Source: CAYPHY01 sp964410625 (GTDB lineage Bacteria; Chloroflexota; Anaerolineae; Promineifilales; Promineifilaceae). Taken from it: a stretch of 64,000 nucleotides of DNA. Under the pieces are notes generated by a model, which was given only the letters and a program-made list of their open reading frames with translations, was not told the DNA's origin and made no database searches. Positions within the stretch are counted from its first letter, which is position 1, and the number at the start of each line of letters is the position of its first letter. Shown in pieces: positions 41,101-49,889 of this stretch. Where the stretch lies: the NCBI GenBank assembly GCA_964410625.1, contig CAYPHY010000027.1:6972-70971 (forward strand), in the 5' to 3' direction. The translations under genes and the position numbers were made by a program.

Positions 41101-42032
41101 ATACGCCCAATGTCCCGCCGACGGCCGCGCCCGACAGCTACACCACGCTGCAAAACACCACCCTGGACATCGCGGCCCCCGGCGTGCTGGGCAACGACGA
41201 AGATGCAGATGGCGATTGGTTGGCGGCCGTCCTGGAAAGCCAGCCCGCACATGGTGAGCTAACGCTCAACGCCAACGGCTCCTTCAGCTACACGCCGGAG
41301 GCCGGATACAGCGGCAACGATAGCTTCAGCTATCGTGCCGACGACTACGACGGCCAATCGGAAGCGGCGAAAGTAACGATTGAGGTATTGCCCCCCGGAA
41401 GCAATCTGCCGCCAACGGCCGCCCCCGATGCCTACACCGCGCGGCAAGAGACGCCGCTAACCGTTCCTGCCCCCGGCGTGCTGGACAATGACCAGGACGG
41501 GAATGGGGACGCGCTAACAGCGGTAGTGGAGAGCCAACCGGCGAATGGGGCTTTGACCCTCAACGCCAACGGCTCCTTCACCTATACGCCGAAAGCGGGC
41601 TACACCGGCAGCGACAGCTTCACCTACCGCGCCAATGATGGTCAGGCGTCTTCCGCGCCCGCTACCGTCACCATCTCCATCCTGCCCACCGGGGCGAACC
41701 TGCCGCCGCTGGCCTTCAGCGACCGCTACGAAGGGACGCAAGGGACGACGCTAACCATCGCCGCCCCTGGGGTGTTGGGCAATGACCAGGACGAGGATGG
41801 GGACACGCTGGCGGCCGTTGTCGAAAACGAACCGGCACACGGGACGCTGGTGCTGAACAGCGACGGCTCATTCAGCTATTCGGCCGACAACGGCTTCAGT
41901 GGCAGCGATAGCTTCACCTACCGCGCCAGCGACGGCCGCGCCCAATCCGGACCGGCGACGGTGACGATTGTGGTGCGGCCAGGTGGTGGGCAACTCCAGC
42001 GGCTGCTGCTGCCGGTCGTTTTCAAACCGTAA
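38154..42032 (+). CDS. Adhesin-like beta-helix protein with three cadherin-like domains, paralogue 1
   Basis: This 1292 aa secreted protein has a signal peptide (ILIALFVGLIFVLNGSG, cleavage near HAA|DP). Two beta-helix modules follow. The first starts ACTDYVGDVAALIAAIDEAN (residues about 40-575), the second TCAGGAAELVAAITAANRHF (about 580-975). Each is rich in GGAIY/GGGLY ladders as in polymorphic outer-membrane-protein repeats. Each ends in a DPKFVGAGNYRLGEDSPAID block typical of choice-of-anchor-Q proteins. Residues about 980-1280 carry three Ig/cadherin-like repeats (APGVLGNDEDADGD, LNANGSFSYTPEAGYSG). The C-terminus is QLQRLLLPVVFKP. The start is ATG 38154 with TAGGAATAACTACC upstream; the frame from 38115 runs through a hairpin and lacks an SD. 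Probably a surface stalk for adhesion. Confidence 0.85.
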   Translation: MNDSYQRHKQILIALFVGLIFVLNGSGTAVTHAADPILVACTDYVGDVAALIAAIDEANSDPDESTIRLGQNCGYTLTAPVAAGNLNGLPLVKYDLVLEGKDAYIERSLQAPDFRLLAVGNDVHLTINDLSLIGGLIPQEFGGAIVTGSGATLTLNHTYIEDNKALKGGAIFLGLDSSLTLNQVYFDDNSAAEEGGALYTAPGSNLTLDQVKLRDSDAKEGGAIYAQGEAVIRDSQLWQSDATGKGGGIYATAALTIERSDLYNNEARMGGGAIYAAGETAVYDSRFANNYADNSFGSGGAVLADGRLTVKRSHFAFNVAQNGGGILALNVQITDSDFYENHALYQGGGVYALDASRGIHGVHFDQNTADIYSGGGLFVRSNLDLQRSYFHRNVAKTVGGGLHLVGYGTAALIDNNLWVDNVSEAQTGNAMYLEMMNIGTVSARHNTVVSNGNPLPGSGIIHNNGNGVFDNNILTGFATALKDLSGAGVSRSNLYFNNTDNEEGLPAPGTNSLVADPKFVGAGNYRLGEDSPAIDSGLDLQILEDIRGNTRPQGNAPDRGAYEFNGEAETIFPVTCAGGAAELVAAITAANRHFGPDVIEIEAGSCVFELATAAGMFSDDDAAGLPAVMDTLRLDGGGAMVQRAESAAPFRILEAYAPRLTVENLTIRNGVAEYDGGGGLYSYYETKLHLNGVNLRDNYVNRHGGGVYAIGELIVENSQVTDNRAYDGGGLYADGEMTLHNSIVADNTALEYGGGASAYEASITNTLFTGNWAGYGGGGLAIWNMVELRTSTFIGNHAAGNSAAGDGGSALYFYRPVGSNLIENNVWLYNQTEDANAAVTSAAIKIYGGNPNSSVSLWHNTIVGGRLPESAAIEMGSDVDKVSYRVENNIIVGFAVGVRKENKGTLATNANLYFDNDLTEVGAGSSSNHVKSDPQFRNLAAGDARLRAGSPAIDSGANLGVLVDRKGTTRPQGNGYDIGAYEYTPNVPPTAAPDSYTTLQNTTLDIAAPGVLGNDEDADGDWLAAVLESQPAHGELTLNANGSFSYTPEAGYSGNDSFSYRADDYDGQSEAAKVTIEVLPPGSNLPPTAAPDAYTARQETPLTVPAPGVLDNDQDGNGDALTAVVESQPANGALTLNANGSFTYTPKAGYTGSDSFTYRANDGQASSAPATVTISILPTGANLPPLAFSDRYEGTQGTTLTIAAPGVLGNDQDEDGDTLAAVVENEPAHGTLVLNSDGSFSYSADNGFSGSDSFTYRASDGRAQSGPATVTIVVRPGGGQLQRLLLPVVFKP

Positions 42033-42046
42033 AGGATTGTTAGCAG

Positions 42047-42118
42047 GGCTACAGCGGATAGAGGAATAAACGGATAAGTCGGTAAGCCATCCGTTTATTT
42101 CTGAATCCGTTATAGTCC
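42047..42118. repeat. CGGAT-type inverted repeat between adhesins 1 and 2
   Basis: AGGGCTACAGCGGATAG and AATAAACGGAT face ATCCGTTTATTT and AATCCGTTATAGTCC. A very similar element (45862-45935) occupies the same place between paralogues 2 and 3, so the element was duplicated with the genes or marks the junction. Confidence 0.75.
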
Positions 42119-42135
42119 GGGAAAACGTACTGACC

Positions 42136-45100
42136 ATGAATCACTTATTTCGTAAATATAATTTGACATTGATCGCCCTTTTGCTGGGTTTGATCGTTCT
42201 CTTGGGGAGTAACGGCGGAACGGCCGCTATCCAGGCGGCCGATCCCATCCTCGTCGCTTGCACCGATGGCGTGGGCGATGTGGCGGCGCTGATCGCGGCC
42301 GTTGAAGAGGCCAACAATGACCCTGACAAGGACACGATCCGCCTCGGCGAAAATTGTACCTATACGCTGGTCGCGCCCTTTCCCGGCAATACCACACACG
42401 GCCTTGTGCTGATAGAGAATGATGAGGTTGTGCTGCAGGGGAACGGGGCAACGATCGAGCGTGATGGACAAGCGCCCCCCTTTCGCCTTCTATACGTGGA
42501 AGCCAACGTTCGCCTGACGGCCAACAACCTCACCCTGCGCGGGGGATCGCTCCCCACAGAGGGTGGAGGCGCGATCTACACCAATCCAGGGGGCAGCCTG
42601 ACGCTCAGCCGGGTGAATATCGAGTACAACGAGGCCAAAGAGGGCGGGGCGATCTATACGCAGAGCGCGACGATCATCAGCAATAGCCACGTGTGGGATA
42701 ACTGGACAGAGGATGCGGCCGGTAAGGGTGGGGCGATTTATGCGACGGCCGCGCTGACCGTCGAGAATTCAGACCTATATTGGAACTATGGCGAAGGGGG
42801 TGGCGGCGCGATTTATGCGGTTGGGGAAACGGCCGTCTATGCCAGTCGCCTCACCGGCAACGGCAGCGACAAGAACAACGGCGGAGCCATCCTGGCTGAT
42901 GGGACGCTACGAGTAACCGGCAGCCACTTTGCTTATAACTACGCCTTCAATGGCGGCGGCATAAACGGCAACAACGTCCAGATCACCGACTCAATCTTCT
43001 ACGGCAACTACGCCCAGGAGTACGGCGGTGGCGTCTTTGCCATGAATGCATCGAGAGGCATTCATGGCGTCCACTTTGCCCAAAACAGCGCCGAGAAAGC
43101 CGCTGGTGGCGGGATGTATGTCTTTGGCGATCTCGACTTGCAGCGCAGTTATTTCTATCGCAATGAATCCGGCCAAAATGGCGGCGGTCTCTATCTCTAT
43201 AATAGCGGCCCGACAGCGCTGATCGCCAATAATCTTTGGGTAGACAACGCCTCTGCCGTACAAGTCGGGAACGCCATGGGCCTGGCGGTAGCGAGTAGCG
43301 GCACCAACCCGTTTCATGTGCGGCACAACACAGTCGTCCACACCGGCTCTGTTCAGCCCGGCAGCGGCATCTTTATCAGCAACAGCTACGCTATCTTTGT
43401 CAACAACATCCTCACCGGTTTTGAGACCGCCATTCGCGACCAGAGCGCAAAAGCCTACACGGTAAACAACCTCTACTATAACAACGAGATCAACGAACAG
43501 GGCCTGGATGGGTCGCCTGAGAACGCCCTGGTGGCCGATCCGCAATTCGCTGGCGTTGGCAACTACCGTCTCAGCGAAGGGTCGCCGGCAATTGACAGCG
43601 CGGCCAACTTGCAGCCAGGCACAACCACAGACATCCTCGGCACGCCTCGGCCGCAAGGCAACGCCAACGACCGTGGGGCCTATGAGTTCAACGGCGAGGC
43701 GGAGAAGGTCTATCCGGTCGCCTGTGTTGGTGGCGTGGGTGACGTCGGGGCGCTTTTCACGGCGATCACGGCCGCCAACCAGCATTTTGGGCCGGACGTG
43801 ATTGAGATCGAGGGTGAGGATTGTGTTTTTGAGCTGACGACGGCCGCCGGAGAGTTTGGCGCCTTTAGCCCCAGCGGGCTGCCGGCAGTGATGGACACGC
43901 TGTGGCTGGAAGGTAACGGGGCTACCTTGCAGCGTGCGGAGTCGGCCGCGCCCTTCCGCCTCCTCGAAAACTATGCACCCAAGCTGACGGTGGAGGATTT
44001 GACCATCCGCAACGGCTACGCGGAAGCAGAAAGCGGCGGCGCCATTTACTCCGCTGACGAGACGGAGCTGCACCTGCTCGGCGTCAAGCTGCTTGACAAC
44101 CAGGCCGATGAGACCGGCGGCGGTGTCTCTGCGATTGGAAGGTTAACGGTCGAATACAGTGAAGTGATCGGCAACCGCGCCTCTGGACGCGGCGGTGGTC
44201 TATACAGCAATGGCGGACTGACGATCAGCAATAGCGTCGTGAGCGGCAACGAGAGTGGTGAAAGCGGGGGTGGGGCCAATGGCTGGGACGGCCGCATTGC
44301 CAACACTCTCTTTACAGACAACCAGGCCAGCGAGTACGGCGGAGGCCTCTGGGTAGGTGGCGGGATAGAGCTACGGTCATCTACCTTTGTGAATAATCGC
44401 GCTGCTATCAATGGCGGCGGTCTCCAACTGAGCGACCCCTATCGGGAAACCACTGTGGAGAACAGCGTCTGGATAAACAACGAGGCAGCAGGGCGGGGCG
44501 CGGCACTCTCCATCCGTGACTACTACTCGCAAGTGTACCACATCCGACACAACACCTTTGCCGGTGACGCTACACCGGAAAGCGTGGCAGTTTACCTCGT
44601 GCCTTTTGGCACGACTACCCCAGCCTTCAACGTAGTGAACAATATCATCACCGGTCATGCGGTGGGAGTGATGCGAGAAAACAAGGGCACGCTGACCACC
44701 GCCGCCAACCTATACTTTGACAATGGGCTGAACGAAGTAGGGGCGACTGCCAGTAACTTCCATGTTAAGGCTGATCCGCGGTTCCGCCACCTGGCCGGGG
44801 GAGATGTCCGGCTGCGGGCCGGCTCTCCGGCAATTGATAACGCGACCAATCTCAACGTGCCGGTGGATCGCAACAACGTCGCCCGGCCGCAAGGCGATGG
44901 CATTGACATCGGCGCATATGAATATGTCGAGAATGTCCCGCCAACGGCCGCGCCCGACAGCTACACCACGCTGCAAGACACTCCCCTGGAAATCCCGGCC
45001 CCCGGCGTGCTGGGCAATGACGAAGATCCAAACAACGAGCCACTGGCGGCCGTCCTCGCCAGCCAACCGGCACACGGGACATTGACGCTCAACGCCAACG

Positions 45101-45855
45101 GCTCCTTCAGCTATACGCCAGAGGCCGGTTACAGCGGTAGCGACAGCTTCACCTATCGCGCCGATGACTATGCCGATCAGACAGAACCGGTGACGGTGAC
45201 GATTACGGTGTTGCCAACGGGGACGAATATCCCGCCAACGGCCGCCGCCGACGCCTATTCCACTCGGCAGGACAAGCCGCTGGAAATCCCCGCCCCCGGC
45301 GTGCTGGACAACGATGAGGATACGAATGGGGATGCATTGACGGCCGTGCTACAAGCTCCGCCAGTCAATGGCTCATTGACGCTCAACAACGACGGCTCCT
45401 TCAGCTATGCGCCAAAGGCGGGTTTCACCGGCAGCGACAGCTTCAGCTATCAGGCCCACGACGGGAAAGCGTCGTCGGCCGAGACCGTCGTTACCATCAC
45501 CGTGCTGGCGGACGGGGCAAACCTGCCGCCGGTGGCCTTTGGGGATGGTTATGAGACCTCGCGTGGACGAACTTTAACCATTGCCGCGCCGGGTGTGCTC
45601 GGCAATGACCAGGATGGGGATGGGGACGCGCTGGCGGCCGTCGTTGAAAGCCAACCAGCACACGGGACAGTAGAGATGAAGGCCGATGGCTCGTTTACCT
45701 ATCTACCAGACTCAGGCTTCAGCGGCACTGACCGCTTCACCTATCGCGCTAGCGACGGCCGTGCCCGCTCTGCAGCGACGACGGTGACGATTGTGGTGCG
45801 GTCAGGCGGCGGGCAAATTCAGCGGCGGCTGCTGCCGATCGTTTTCAAACCGTAA
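42136..45855 (+). CDS. Adhesin-like beta-helix protein with three cadherin-like domains, paralogue 2
   Basis: This 1239 aa protein is co-linear with the preceding one. It has a signal peptide (LTLIALLLGLIVLLGSNGG, cleavage near QAA|DP), beta-helix module 1 starting ACTDGVGDVAALIAAVEEAN and module 2 starting ACVGGVGDVGALFTAITAAN. Three cadherin-like repeats follow (APGVLGNDEDPNNE, APGVLDNDEDTNGD, APGVLGNDQDGDGD) and the C-terminus QIQRRLLPIVFKP. Cys pairs in each module head (AC...NC, AC...DC) are conserved in all three paralogues. It lacks the extra GGALY ladder units present in paralogue 1, which explains its shorter length. The start is ATG 42136 with a weak SD. The leader MNHLFRKYNLTLIALL is nearly identical to that of paralogue 3. 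Confidence 0.87.
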   Translation: MNHLFRKYNLTLIALLLGLIVLLGSNGGTAAIQAADPILVACTDGVGDVAALIAAVEEANNDPDKDTIRLGENCTYTLVAPFPGNTTHGLVLIENDEVVLQGNGATIERDGQAPPFRLLYVEANVRLTANNLTLRGGSLPTEGGGAIYTNPGGSLTLSRVNIEYNEAKEGGAIYTQSATIISNSHVWDNWTEDAAGKGGAIYATAALTVENSDLYWNYGEGGGGAIYAVGETAVYASRLTGNGSDKNNGGAILADGTLRVTGSHFAYNYAFNGGGINGNNVQITDSIFYGNYAQEYGGGVFAMNASRGIHGVHFAQNSAEKAAGGGMYVFGDLDLQRSYFYRNESGQNGGGLYLYNSGPTALIANNLWVDNASAVQVGNAMGLAVASSGTNPFHVRHNTVVHTGSVQPGSGIFISNSYAIFVNNILTGFETAIRDQSAKAYTVNNLYYNNEINEQGLDGSPENALVADPQFAGVGNYRLSEGSPAIDSAANLQPGTTTDILGTPRPQGNANDRGAYEFNGEAEKVYPVACVGGVGDVGALFTAITAANQHFGPDVIEIEGEDCVFELTTAAGEFGAFSPSGLPAVMDTLWLEGNGATLQRAESAAPFRLLENYAPKLTVEDLTIRNGYAEAESGGAIYSADETELHLLGVKLLDNQADETGGGVSAIGRLTVEYSEVIGNRASGRGGGLYSNGGLTISNSVVSGNESGESGGGANGWDGRIANTLFTDNQASEYGGGLWVGGGIELRSSTFVNNRAAINGGGLQLSDPYRETTVENSVWINNEAAGRGAALSIRDYYSQVYHIRHNTFAGDATPESVAVYLVPFGTTTPAFNVVNNIITGHAVGVMRENKGTLTTAANLYFDNGLNEVGATASNFHVKADPRFRHLAGGDVRLRAGSPAIDNATNLNVPVDRNNVARPQGDGIDIGAYEYVENVPPTAAPDSYTTLQDTPLEIPAPGVLGNDEDPNNEPLAAVLASQPAHGTLTLNANGSFSYTPEAGYSGSDSFTYRADDYADQTEPVTVTITVLPTGTNIPPTAAADAYSTRQDKPLEIPAPGVLDNDEDTNGDALTAVLQAPPVNGSLTLNNDGSFSYAPKAGFTGSDSFSYQAHDGKASSAETVVTITVLADGANLPPVAFGDGYETSRGRTLTIAAPGVLGNDQDGDGDALAAVVESQPAHGTVEMKADGSFTYLPDSGFSGTDRFTYRASDGRARSAATTVTIVVRSGGGQIQRRLLPIVFKP

Positions 45856-45861
45856 AAGACA

Positions 45862-45935
45862 GGACTACAACGGATGGAGAAACAAACGGATGTTAATCCT
45901 TCCTTATCCGTTGTTTTCTCTATCCGTTGTAGTCC
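45862..45935. repeat. CGGAT-type inverted repeat between adhesins 2 and 3
   Basis: GGACTACAACGGATGGAG and CAAACGGAT face ATCCGTTG and CTATCCGTTGTAGTCC, an almost perfect 74 bp hairpin that can form a strong 3' UTR structure. Its arms match those at 42047-42118. Confidence 0.8.
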
Positions 45936-45962
45936 GTCGAGTAGAACGTAAAGGAACAAATC

Positions 45963-48900
45963 ATGAATCACTTATTTCGTAAACACACCTTGACCCTGAT
46001 CGCCCTCTTCCTGGGGCTGATTATCATACTGGGTGGCAACGGTCGCCCGGCCGTCAGCCACGCCAGCGCAGCGGCCGATCCCATCATCGTCGGCTGTACC
46101 GACTATGTGGGCGACGTGGCCGCGCTGATCGCTGCCTTTAACGAGGCCAACAGCGACCCCGACGAAAGCACCATTCAACTCGGTGAATATTGCGCCTACA
46201 CCTTGACTGCACCGGCAACCGCTGGCGGAATCACCGGCCTGCCCCTCGTCAGCCATAACCTCATACTGGAGGGGAATGGCTCAGCCATTGCACGCGAGGA
46301 CCAGGGGCCACCCCTGCGCTTCCTGGTGTTGCAAGACAACGTCCAGCTAACCGCCAACAACCTCGGCCTGTATGGCGGCTCGCTCCCGCAAGAGGACGGT
46401 GGGGCGATCTACCTCGAGCCGGGGGCTGCGCTGACGCTCAACCAGGGGTATTTGGACTACAACGAAGCCCGAAAGGGCGGGGCGATCTATGCCAGTTCGG
46501 GAGCGAGCGTGACGCTCAATGGCACCTATTTGTATGGCAACTTTGCCTCAGAGGAAGGGGGGGCGATTTATGCCGATGCGGGGAGCAGCCTGACGCTCGA
46601 CCAGGCGTTTGTGGACGACAGCAGGGCCAAAACGGGTGGGGGAATCTATACGCAAGGTGAGGCGATCATCCGTGATAGCTACTTTGAGTATAACGAGACC
46701 ACGCTGACCGGTGGGGCTATCCAGGCGACGGCCGCGCTGACCATCGAGCGTTCAGACTTCGAAGATAACTATGCCGAGCAGGGGGGCGGGGCGATTTACG
46801 CGGTTGGGGAGACGACCATTCAGGACAGCCGCTTCATTGAGAACGGCACCAACGATTTGGTGGCTGATGGCGGGGCTGTTTGGGCCAGTGGTGTGCTGAC
46901 CGTCAGCGATAGCTACTTTGCCTATAACTATGCCAATGAGGGCGGCGGCATCTATGGCAAAGATGTGCAGATCACCGACTCGGACTTCTATGACAACTAT
47001 GCCTATAACACCAGCGGCGGGGTCTATGCCGAGAACGCCTCGCGCGGCATTCACGGCGCCCGCTTTGAATATAACACCGCCGATGGCTTCGTAGGCGGCG
47101 GGCTATACGTCTGGGCCGATCTCGACTTGCAACGCAGTTACTTCCACGCCAATGAATCTAAGAGCGTGGGCGGTGGGCTGTATGTTCGTGGAGAGGGGAC
47201 ATCGGTCGTCGTTGCCAATAACCTCTGGGTGGATAACGTTTCCAGGGGAGCGATTGGGAATGTGATGGTGACGGGGGTCAAAAGCGGCGGCACCATTAGC
47301 ATCCGCCACAACACGGCCGTCCACACCGGATCGATCCAGACCGGCAGCGGCATCCTCATCGCCGGGCCTGGCGTCGTCGAAAACAACATCATCACCGGCT
47401 TCGCCACCGGGCTGCTGGCGCAAAGTCAACTGGCTGTCTCCCGCTCCAATCTCTACTTTAACAACACCACCAACGAACAGGGGTTTGCCGCGCCGGGGAC
47501 GGATAGCCTGGTAGCAGACCCGCGCTTTGTGGGTGAAGGGAACTATCGCCTCGCGGAAGGGTCTCCGGCGATTGACAGCGCAGGGGCGACGGATACAACG
47601 GCCGACATCCTCGGCACAGCGCGGCCGCAAGGGGCCAAGCCAGATCGCGGTGCGTATGAGTTCAACGGCGAGCCGGAAACGGTCTTCCCTGTCACCTGTG
47701 CCGGTGGCGCGGCCGAACTGGTGGCGGCATTTGCTGCTGCCAACCGCAACTTCGGGCCAGATGTGATCGAGCTGGAAGGGCCGGACTGTATCTATGAATT
47801 GACGACGGCCGCCGGTGTGTTTGGTTATGATGGCCCGACTGGCTTACCGGCGGTGATGGATACGCTGTGGCTGGATGGCAACGGAGCGATTGTGCAACGC
47901 CAGGAATCGGCCGCGCCCTTTCGCCTGCTCGAAAACTATGCATCCAGCCTGACGCTGGAAGAGCTGACACTGCGCAATGGCTTATCGGAAGGCTCCGGCT
48001 ACGGTGGCGCGATCTATAGCTTTTACGATACGGCGTTGCATCTAAATAACGTCCGGCTGCACAACAACGAAGCCGACGACGATGGCGGCGCGATCTATTC
48101 ATTTGACACGTTAACGGTCAAGAATAGCGAACTGATCGGCAACCACGCCGGCGATGACGGCGGAGCCATTTATGCAGATTATGGAATTGACCTCCAGGCA
48201 TCTACATTTGTGGGCAATAGCACCGGTACAAGTACAGCTGATTATGGCGGAGGTCTCTACCTTGTCATTCCCGATTCAGGCGCGACGGTTGAAAACAACG
48301 TCTGGCTGAACAACCAGGCCGGGGGTAGAGGTGCGGCCATCTACCTGATGGACTACAACCCGGCTGTTGACAGCATTCGCCACAACACCATTGCCGGGAA
48401 TGGAACGCCGGATAGCGTGGCCGTCTACCAGTTCTCCTACCTCCCTGATGGGTCCTCTGTCCGCGTGGAGAACAACATCATCACCGGTCATGCAGTGGGG
48501 GTGATGCGCGAATTTGCCGGTAAGCTGGAGACCAACAATAATCTCTACTTTAATAATGCCTTGAACGAAGTCGGCGCGACGAGCAGCACGAACCACATCA
48601 AGGAAGACCCACTATTCCGTAACCTGGCCGGTGGCGACGCCCGCCTGCAAAGAGAGTCACCGGCCATTGACCGCGCGGCCAACCTGGGCGTGACGAAGGA
48701 TCGGAATGGCATTTCCCGGCCGCAAGGCAATGGCAATGACATCGGCGCATATGAATACCTGTCGAACTTTTTCCCCAGGGTCACGGCCGATGCCTACACC
48801 ACCTCCGAGGATATCCCTCTGGTGATTGCCGCGCCTGGCGTGTTGGGCAACGACATAGATGACGACCTCGATCCGCTGGCGGCCGTTCTTGAAACCTCAC

Positions 48901-49688
48901 CCACACATGGCGAGTTGACGCTCAACGCTGATGGCTCCTTCACCTATACACCCGACGCCGGATTCAGCGGCAACGACAGCTTCACCTACTACGCCGATGA
49001 TTACGATGACCCATCTGAACCGGCGACGGTGACAATCGAGGTTGTGCCACAGGGAACGAATGTGCCGCCCTCGGCCGCCGCCGACGCCTTCACCACCAAG
49101 CAGGACAAGGCGTTGGAAATCCCGGCCCCCGGCGTGCTGGACAATGATCAGGATGTGAACGGCGATCCGCTGACGGCCATGCTGGAAACGGAACCGGCGA
49201 ACGGCACCGTGACGCTCAACGCCGACGGCTCCTTCAGCTATACGCCTAACACCGGCTACACCGGCAGCGACAGCTTCAGCTATCGTGCCAACGACGGGCA
49301 GGCGTCGTCCACAGCGGCCGTCGTCACCATCACCATCCTCCCCGCCGGGGCCAACCTGCCGCCGCTGGCCTTCAGCGACCGCTATGAGACCGCGCGGGGG
49401 CAAACGCTGACCATCGCCGCGCCCGGTGTGCTGGGTAACGACCAGGATGGGGATGGGGATAGCCTGACGGCCGTCCTCGAAAGCCAACCGGCGCACGGCG
49501 AGTTGGCACTCAACGCCGATGGCTCCTTCACCTACACACCCGATACCGGCTTCAGCGGCAGTGATAGCTTCACCTACCGCGCGGGCGACGGCCGCACCCG
49601 TTCGGCAGCAGCGACGGTGACGATTCGGGTTCGGCCGTCTGGCGGACAGGTGCAACGCTTACTGCTGCCTGTAGTCGTCACTCCTTAA
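45963..49688 (+). CDS. Adhesin-like beta-helix protein with three cadherin-like domains, paralogue 3
   Basis: This is a 1241 aa secreted paralogue. It has a signal peptide (LTLIALFLGLIIILGGNG, cleavage near SAA|ADP), module 1 head GCTDYVGDVAALIAAFNEAN and module 2 head TCAGGAAELVAAFAAANRNF. GGAIY ladders are most regular here (GGAIYLEPGAALTLNQGYL, GGAIYASSGASVTLNGTYL and GGAIYADAGSSLTLDQAFV are tandem 26-28 residue rungs). Three cadherin-like repeats precede the C-terminus QVQRLLLPVVVTP. The SD AAAGGAAC lies 9 nt before ATG 45963. It is followed by a strong terminator at 49697-49749, so the three genes probably form one transcription unit or a unit with internal starts. Confidence 0.87.
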   Translation: MNHLFRKHTLTLIALFLGLIIILGGNGRPAVSHASAAADPIIVGCTDYVGDVAALIAAFNEANSDPDESTIQLGEYCAYTLTAPATAGGITGLPLVSHNLILEGNGSAIAREDQGPPLRFLVLQDNVQLTANNLGLYGGSLPQEDGGAIYLEPGAALTLNQGYLDYNEARKGGAIYASSGASVTLNGTYLYGNFASEEGGAIYADAGSSLTLDQAFVDDSRAKTGGGIYTQGEAIIRDSYFEYNETTLTGGAIQATAALTIERSDFEDNYAEQGGGAIYAVGETTIQDSRFIENGTNDLVADGGAVWASGVLTVSDSYFAYNYANEGGGIYGKDVQITDSDFYDNYAYNTSGGVYAENASRGIHGARFEYNTADGFVGGGLYVWADLDLQRSYFHANESKSVGGGLYVRGEGTSVVVANNLWVDNVSRGAIGNVMVTGVKSGGTISIRHNTAVHTGSIQTGSGILIAGPGVVENNIITGFATGLLAQSQLAVSRSNLYFNNTTNEQGFAAPGTDSLVADPRFVGEGNYRLAEGSPAIDSAGATDTTADILGTARPQGAKPDRGAYEFNGEPETVFPVTCAGGAAELVAAFAAANRNFGPDVIELEGPDCIYELTTAAGVFGYDGPTGLPAVMDTLWLDGNGAIVQRQESAAPFRLLENYASSLTLEELTLRNGLSEGSGYGGAIYSFYDTALHLNNVRLHNNEADDDGGAIYSFDTLTVKNSELIGNHAGDDGGAIYADYGIDLQASTFVGNSTGTSTADYGGGLYLVIPDSGATVENNVWLNNQAGGRGAAIYLMDYNPAVDSIRHNTIAGNGTPDSVAVYQFSYLPDGSSVRVENNIITGHAVGVMREFAGKLETNNNLYFNNALNEVGATSSTNHIKEDPLFRNLAGGDARLQRESPAIDRAANLGVTKDRNGISRPQGNGNDIGAYEYLSNFFPRVTADAYTTSEDIPLVIAAPGVLGNDIDDDLDPLAAVLETSPTHGELTLNADGSFTYTPDAGFSGNDSFTYYADDYDDPSEPATVTIEVVPQGTNVPPSAAADAFTTKQDKALEIPAPGVLDNDQDVNGDPLTAMLETEPANGTVTLNADGSFSYTPNTGYTGSDSFSYRANDGQASSTAAVVTITILPAGANLPPLAFSDRYETARGQTLTIAAPGVLGNDQDGDGDSLTAVLESQPAHGELALNADGSFTYTPDTGFSGSDSFTYRAGDGRTRSAAATVTIRVRPSGGQVQRLLLPVVVTP

Positions 49689-49696
49689 CACCAGCT

Positions 49697-49749
49697 CACC
49701 ACGAAGCAATGGTCGGAGCAAACCCTGACTATTGCTTCGTGGTGATTTT
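49697..49749 (+). terminator. Rho-independent terminator after adhesin cluster
   Basis: CACCACGAAGCAAT pairs with ATTGCTTCGTGGTG (arms 49697-49710 and 49731-49744), followed by ATTTTA, 9 bp after the stop of paralogue 3. Confidence 0.75.
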
Positions 49750-49786
49750 ATCCCCTTGTGCGGTACAATCGTCACGAATGAAAATG

Positions 49787-49872
49787 CCTCACGCAAAGAC
49801 GCGAAGGCCGCTAAGTTTTTCCTTCACTTCGTTCAGGACACGCCTTTGCGCCCTTTGCGTCTTTGCGTGAGC
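49787..49872 (+). repeat. TTTGCG palindromic element, copy 5, next to RBS
   Basis: CCTCACGCAAAGACGCG and GCCGCTAAG face CGCCCTTTGCGTCTTTGCG then TGAG. The right arm ends 8 nt before the TAGGAGA ribosome binding site of the dehydrogenase. The loop contains CACTTCGTTCAGGACACG, close to the CTTGTCCTGAACGAAGGTG segment of copy 1 read in reverse. Confidence 0.85.
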
Positions 49873-49889
49873 TATTTTTAGGAGATCTT

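Noticed and set aside
42991..44073. 360-codon minus-strand frame inside adhesin 2
   Set aside because: Shadow of the repetitive GGAIY coding region.
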